Made by a program: the position numbers and the translations under genes
The notes under the pieces: generated by a model
What the model was told of the DNA's origin: nothing
Database searches by the model: none
Seen by the model: only the letters and a program-made list of their open reading frames with translations
NCBI RefSeq assembly: GCF_025717045.1
Contig: NZ_JAOVZN010000002.1
Span: forward strand, 242,030 to 306,029
Origin: Flavobacterium sp. SH_e
Lineage (GTDB): Bacteria; Bacteroidota; Bacteroidia; Flavobacteriales; Flavobacteriaceae
Reading direction: 5' to 3'
Length of the DNA stretch: 64,000 nucleotides
In this document: piece by piece, positions 61,491-64,000 of the stretch
Numbering within the stretch: the stretch's first letter is position 1
Layout: each line of letters begins with the position of its first letter

Positions 61491-61893
61491 TTAAAAACCA
61501 TAAACAATTTTACGTTCTTTATATTGACTTTTTTCTATAACCAAAACAATTTCATAACCTCCTGCACCATCACTATTGCTGGAAGTGATGTATAAAATAT
61601 TGGATTTTGTATCGTAATAGGCGCGTGTGTTAAAAAGAGTAGGTTCGAACAAATCATCAAAAGAATTTTTTGGAAGTTCAATAGTATTGTTGTCAATCAC
61701 AACGGATATGCTTTTATAAGTCTTTTTTGGAATTCCTCCGTCAGTTCCCCAAAAATCTTTTCCGTTAATCTTTTTAAGTATCGATTTGTTGTTATCCAGG
61801 AAACTTAATTTTGCTGAATTTGATTCAAAATTTTTGCTTTCAATATTAATATCAAGACCATCTTTCTTAAAAATAACTTGAAATGATCTTCAT
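61491..61893 (-). pseudogene. Hypothetical gene with an apparent frameshift near its start
   Basis: A coding frame runs from 61889 to the stop at 61491 without a normal start codon (about 130 residues, containing FQVIFKKDGLDINIESKNF, KDFWGTDGGIPKKTYKS and YITSSNSDGAGGYEIVLVI). An ATG at 61893, 3 bp after the stop of the upstream gene, is well placed as the original start, but its frame ends after eight codons (MKIISSYF). Removing one base within the first 25 nt joins the two: for example, loss of one A gives MKSFQVIFKKDG. It is either a recent frameshift or a sequence error. A GTG at 61700 could start a 69-residue remnant. Confidence 0.6.
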
Positions 61894-61896
61894 TTT

Positions 61897-62214
61897 TTAT
61901 TGATTACGATTGTATGATCTCTTTATTACATATTGAACAAGTATAATTAATAATATAATTATGGATATCAGGATTTCTAAACCTATTAATCCAACAAAAG
62001 GCATTCCGCAGTGAATTTGTCCGTTTGATTCTTCTCGTAATCTGTATGAAAGTACTTTAAATGCAATAATGAAGAATATAAATTGAGCAAGAAAGGTAAT
62101 TAAACAGACTTTAAAAAAAGTTAGTTTTATGGTTTTGACGATCGCTTTTCTTCCGAATATAATTTGGAAAATAATCGGTAAAGCCAGTAATAAAAGGAAA
62201 AGAGTTTGGTTCAT
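61897..62214 (-). CDS. Small membrane protein, unrecognised
   Basis: This 105-residue protein has three hydrophobic helices (about 3-18, 28-50, 72-97) and a short basic C-terminus (KRSYNRNQ). A loop between helices 2 and 3 holds one Cys (IHCGMPFVG). I recognise no family. It is 41 bp after the 222-residue lipoprotein gene and 3 bp before the frameshifted gene, so it belongs to the same transcript. Confidence 0.65.
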   Translation of the reverse strand: MNQTLFLLLLALPIIFQIIFGRKAIVKTIKLTFFKVCLITFLAQFIFFIIAFKVLSYRLREESNGQIHCGMPFVGLIGLEILISIIILLIILVQYVIKRSYNRNQ

Positions 62215-62255
62215 AAAGTTAAGAGTATAATATGCTTATTCCAAAAGTAATGCCA

Positions 62256-62924
62256 TTATGCAATCCATGCTTTTTCTATTTTGTCAATTACCCATTTCTC
62301 TTTTACTTTTTTAATGAAGATTCGATATCCGTAACTGCACATCTCACCGCAATTGATTTCTGCAGTAAGTAAACCGTATTTTTTTTCATCATCAAATTGA
62401 ATTCTGCTTAAAATGAATACTCCTCGTACAGAATAACAACATTCATTATAAAATCTTCTGTCATTTCCACGTGGTATTCTTGGAACATAATGAAGCTTAA
62501 AAGCTTGATACGAATCCAGTTTTTTTCTGTCAAATTTATAATCAAGTGTATCTAAAATATTGTTTTCTGATATTTCAGCATCTTTGAAGTGACCTTGCAG
62601 CTCTTTTCCTTTTTGTTTTGAAATTGCTTTATCCAGAATGACAAGATCAACAGGGAATTTCTTTTTCTTAAATTCTGCTAAATCTTGATTAAATTGTTTT
62701 TTGTATTGCTTCTTTATATGAATCCTATATTCTGGAGTATCTTTTATTGGCGGAGGTGGAGGTGGTATATAATATTCTAAAGCATTAACCCAAACAGAAT
62801 CTATTAAAGCAGGATAAATTTCATACATTACATTTTTTTCAAATTGTAAATCGGCTTGTTTATTATTACAGCTTATAAAGATTATTCCAGAAAGAAAAAG
62901 TAGCGCAAAGTAGATTTTTCTCAT
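62256..62924 (-). CDS. Hypothetical lipoprotein
   Basis: This 222-residue protein has a lipoprotein signal (MRKIYFALLFLSGIIFISC, lipobox Cys about 19). The mature part is mostly polar, with a Pro run (YIPPPPPPIKDTPEYR), a long Lys-rich helical segment (about 70-110) and four Cys in the C-terminal half (ECCYSVRG and NCGEMCSYGY), which could form disulfides or bind metal. I recognise no family. It starts 3 bp after the preceding lipoprotein gene. Confidence 0.7.
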   Translation of the reverse strand: MRKIYFALLFLSGIIFISCNNKQADLQFEKNVMYEIYPALIDSVWVNALEYYIPPPPPPIKDTPEYRIHIKKQYKKQFNQDLAEFKKKKFPVDLVILDKAISKQKGKELQGHFKDAEISENNILDTLDYKFDRKKLDSYQAFKLHYVPRIPRGNDRRFYNECCYSVRGVFILSRIQFDDEKKYGLLTAEINCGEMCSYGYRIFIKKVKEKWVIDKIEKAWIA

Positions 62925-62927
62925 GTT

Positions 62928-63350
62928 TTATTTAAAAAAATTGTCATCAATTTTAATATTGAGAGATTTCATAATTATCCCCTTGTAGTTTTCTTTCAGT
63001 AAATTATTTATTGCTTCTTGCGATTTGTAAACAATCTTATAATTATCATTTCCAATTTCGATGCTTTTAATCGATTTACTGATTTCACTAATGTTTTCAT
63101 CGTTCCATCTTCCTCTTCCAAAATAAATATAACCTTCTTTTGCTTCAGGATAATGAGGGATTAAATTAAAAACAATTGAATCTCCTTTTTTCATTTCATC
63201 CAATTGTTCATTTTTAAATTGCGGATTTATAATGAGTTTTACTTTGACATTGCTTTCACCTTTATTAGTAAACAAAATACCTTGAGAAGGATCACAACTT
63301 GTTAAAAATATGCAAGAGAAAAGGAGTGGTAGAAAATATAGCTTACTCAT
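62928..63350 (-). CDS. Hypothetical lipoprotein
   Basis: This 140-residue protein has a lipoprotein signal (MSKLYFLPLLFSCIFLTSC, lipobox Cys about 19) and a beta-rich mature domain beginning DPSQGILFTNKGESNVKVKL. It appears to be the first gene of a unit of four (63350 to 61491), three of which have exported or membrane products. I recognise no family. The 101-bp gap upstream separates it from the multicopper-oxidase-like gene; no hairpin is seen there. Confidence 0.7.
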   Translation of the reverse strand: MSKLYFLPLLFSCIFLTSCDPSQGILFTNKGESNVKVKLIINPQFKNEQLDEMKKGDSIVFNLIPHYPEAKEGYIYFGRGRWNDENISEISKSIKSIEIGNDNYKIVYKSQEAINNLLKENYKGIIMKSLNIKIDDNFFK

Positions 63351-63451
63351 AAGTTATATGCAAATTATTGATTTTTTGAAAACTAAGATATAATTTATTT
63401 CATTGTTAAAATGCTTTAAATAAACTTAAATAACTTACATAGTTTAAAAAA

Positions 63452-64000
63452 TTAATAATTCAAATTAACCCCAAATCCAATTCCCATATCGCTATCGTAA
63501 TGCGTTGTGATTCCGAAGTTTCTGCCTACGATATATTTCAATCCCGCCATATATTCTTTATCTGTATTCCACATTAAATTCATTCGAAGTCGTTGCGAAA
63601 GCGGAATGTCTTTTCGTTCAAATTGTACTCTTACGTTTCCATCTGTATAAACCTCAACTTGAGCTTTTATGAGCATTGGTAAAGTGTATTCGGCTCCTAA
63701 ACTAAAAACCGAACGATTGTCTTTGGTATTTTTTTGTCCCCAAAGATTTTGTTCCTGTTCATCCATTCCCATTTTTCGATAGCGCCAGTCAAAACCAATA
63801 AAAGGCATTAACCATTGATTTTTTCCGATATAACGTCCAATATGAGTTTCTGTTTCATAACCATGTTTGTCGTTGTAACCTAATCTCCATTCTGTACCAA
63901 TGCTCCAGCGTGTGTTGCTGTACATCGCTTCACCATCATTTCCGTTGGTTGCAAAATCATTTTCTGCCATAAAGTGAAACATGCGGTCATCCATTTTCAG
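63452..64000 (-). CDS. C-terminal part of a multicopper-oxidase/CopB-like barrel protein (cut by window end)
   Basis: The frame is open to the last base of the window, so only the C-terminal 182 residues or so are present (the first visible Met codons are internal). The sequence is a series of amphipathic beta strands ending in a terminal aromatic (GFGVNLNY), as in outer-membrane barrels. Strings such as FHFMAENDFATNGNDG, WSIGTEWRLGYNDKHGYETE and HIGRYIGKNQWLMPF resemble the barrel that follows the multicopper oxidase domain in flavobacterial copper-resistance proteins, as I recall. The Met and His residues in the barrel fit copper binding. The oxidase domain itself lies outside the window, so the assignment is tentative. 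Confidence 0.6.
   Translation of the reverse strand: MKMDDRMFHFMAENDFATNGNDGEAMYSNTRWSIGTEWRLGYNDKHGYETETHIGRYIGKNQWLMPFIGFDWRYRKMGMDEQEQNLWGQKNTKDNRSVFSLGAEYTLPMLIKAQVEVYTDGNVRVQFERKDIPLSQRLRMNLMWNTDKEYMAGLKYIVGRNFGITTHYDSDMGIGFGVNLNY

Overview
The window is a stretch of chromosome from a Flavobacterium-like member of the Bacteroidota. The evidence is: AT-rich DNA; genes preceded by the Bacteroidota -7 box TAnnTTTG rather than strong Shine-Dalgarno sites; a type IX secretion (T9SS) sorting domain on a giant adhesin; family-typical proteins (DUF4184, WbqC-like, DUF5683, head-GIN, T9SS type B C-terminus); and the gene order mutL - two rhomboids - EEP phosphatase - WbqC - lepB - dapB - DUF5683 - parB - parA. 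Most genes are core or house-keeping. I see no phage, insertion sequence, CRISPR array or obvious defence island.

Layout. 0.2-2.6 kb: membrane protein, winged-helix regulator and a large membrane protein, with matching 17-bp inverted repeats over both promoters. 2.9-5.9 kb: an orphan protein, then a TPR histidine kinase overlapping a LytTR response regulator. 6-13 kb (minus strand): rluF, ABM monooxygenase, alpha/beta hydrolase, a coiled-coil zinc-ribbon relative without cysteines, Nif3-like protein, and an erythromycin-esterase-like fusion protein. 13-18.4 kb: lpxK, a hybrid histidine kinase behind gap, and lipA. 18.6-20.6 kb: two tandem M48 metalloproteases. 20.6-26.9 kb (minus): PH-domain protein, DUF4184, TonB, GT2 plus ECF sigma factor, PaiB-like, murB. 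27-33.3 kb: lipocalin-like protein, GT4, DUF2461, recF, TPR membrane protein, ribH, DUF6624. 33.5-43.6 kb: mutL cluster and the convergent parAB/dapB/lepB cluster. 43.8-48 kb: RlpA-like protein, a secreted beta-helix protein, tRNA-Pro, trxB. 48-52.5 kb (minus): DUF4870 - PadR - PspC - two head-GIN proteins, an envelope-stress-like module with a candidate operator. 53.7-61.1 kb: a 2,488-residue T9SS adhesin with 15 tandem HYR-like repeats. 61.2-64 kb (minus): a small Cys-Cys secreted peptide, a run of unknown lipoprotein and membrane genes ending in an apparently frameshifted gene, and the C-terminal beta-barrel of a probable multicopper oxidase cut by the window edge.

Intergenic spaces carry many hairpins. 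Some are ordinary terminators. Others are longer inverted repeats whose sequence words resemble interspersed repeats I recall from other flavobacterial genomes, and two of these words recur within the window. The most informative observations are the two autoregulatory-type operators, the loss of zinc-ribbon cysteines and of MutL endonuclease motifs, the tandem proteases with basic tails, the adhesin repeat array and the frameshift at about 61.89 kb. I did not find a clearly new multi-gene system; the items above are the best candidates for a second look.
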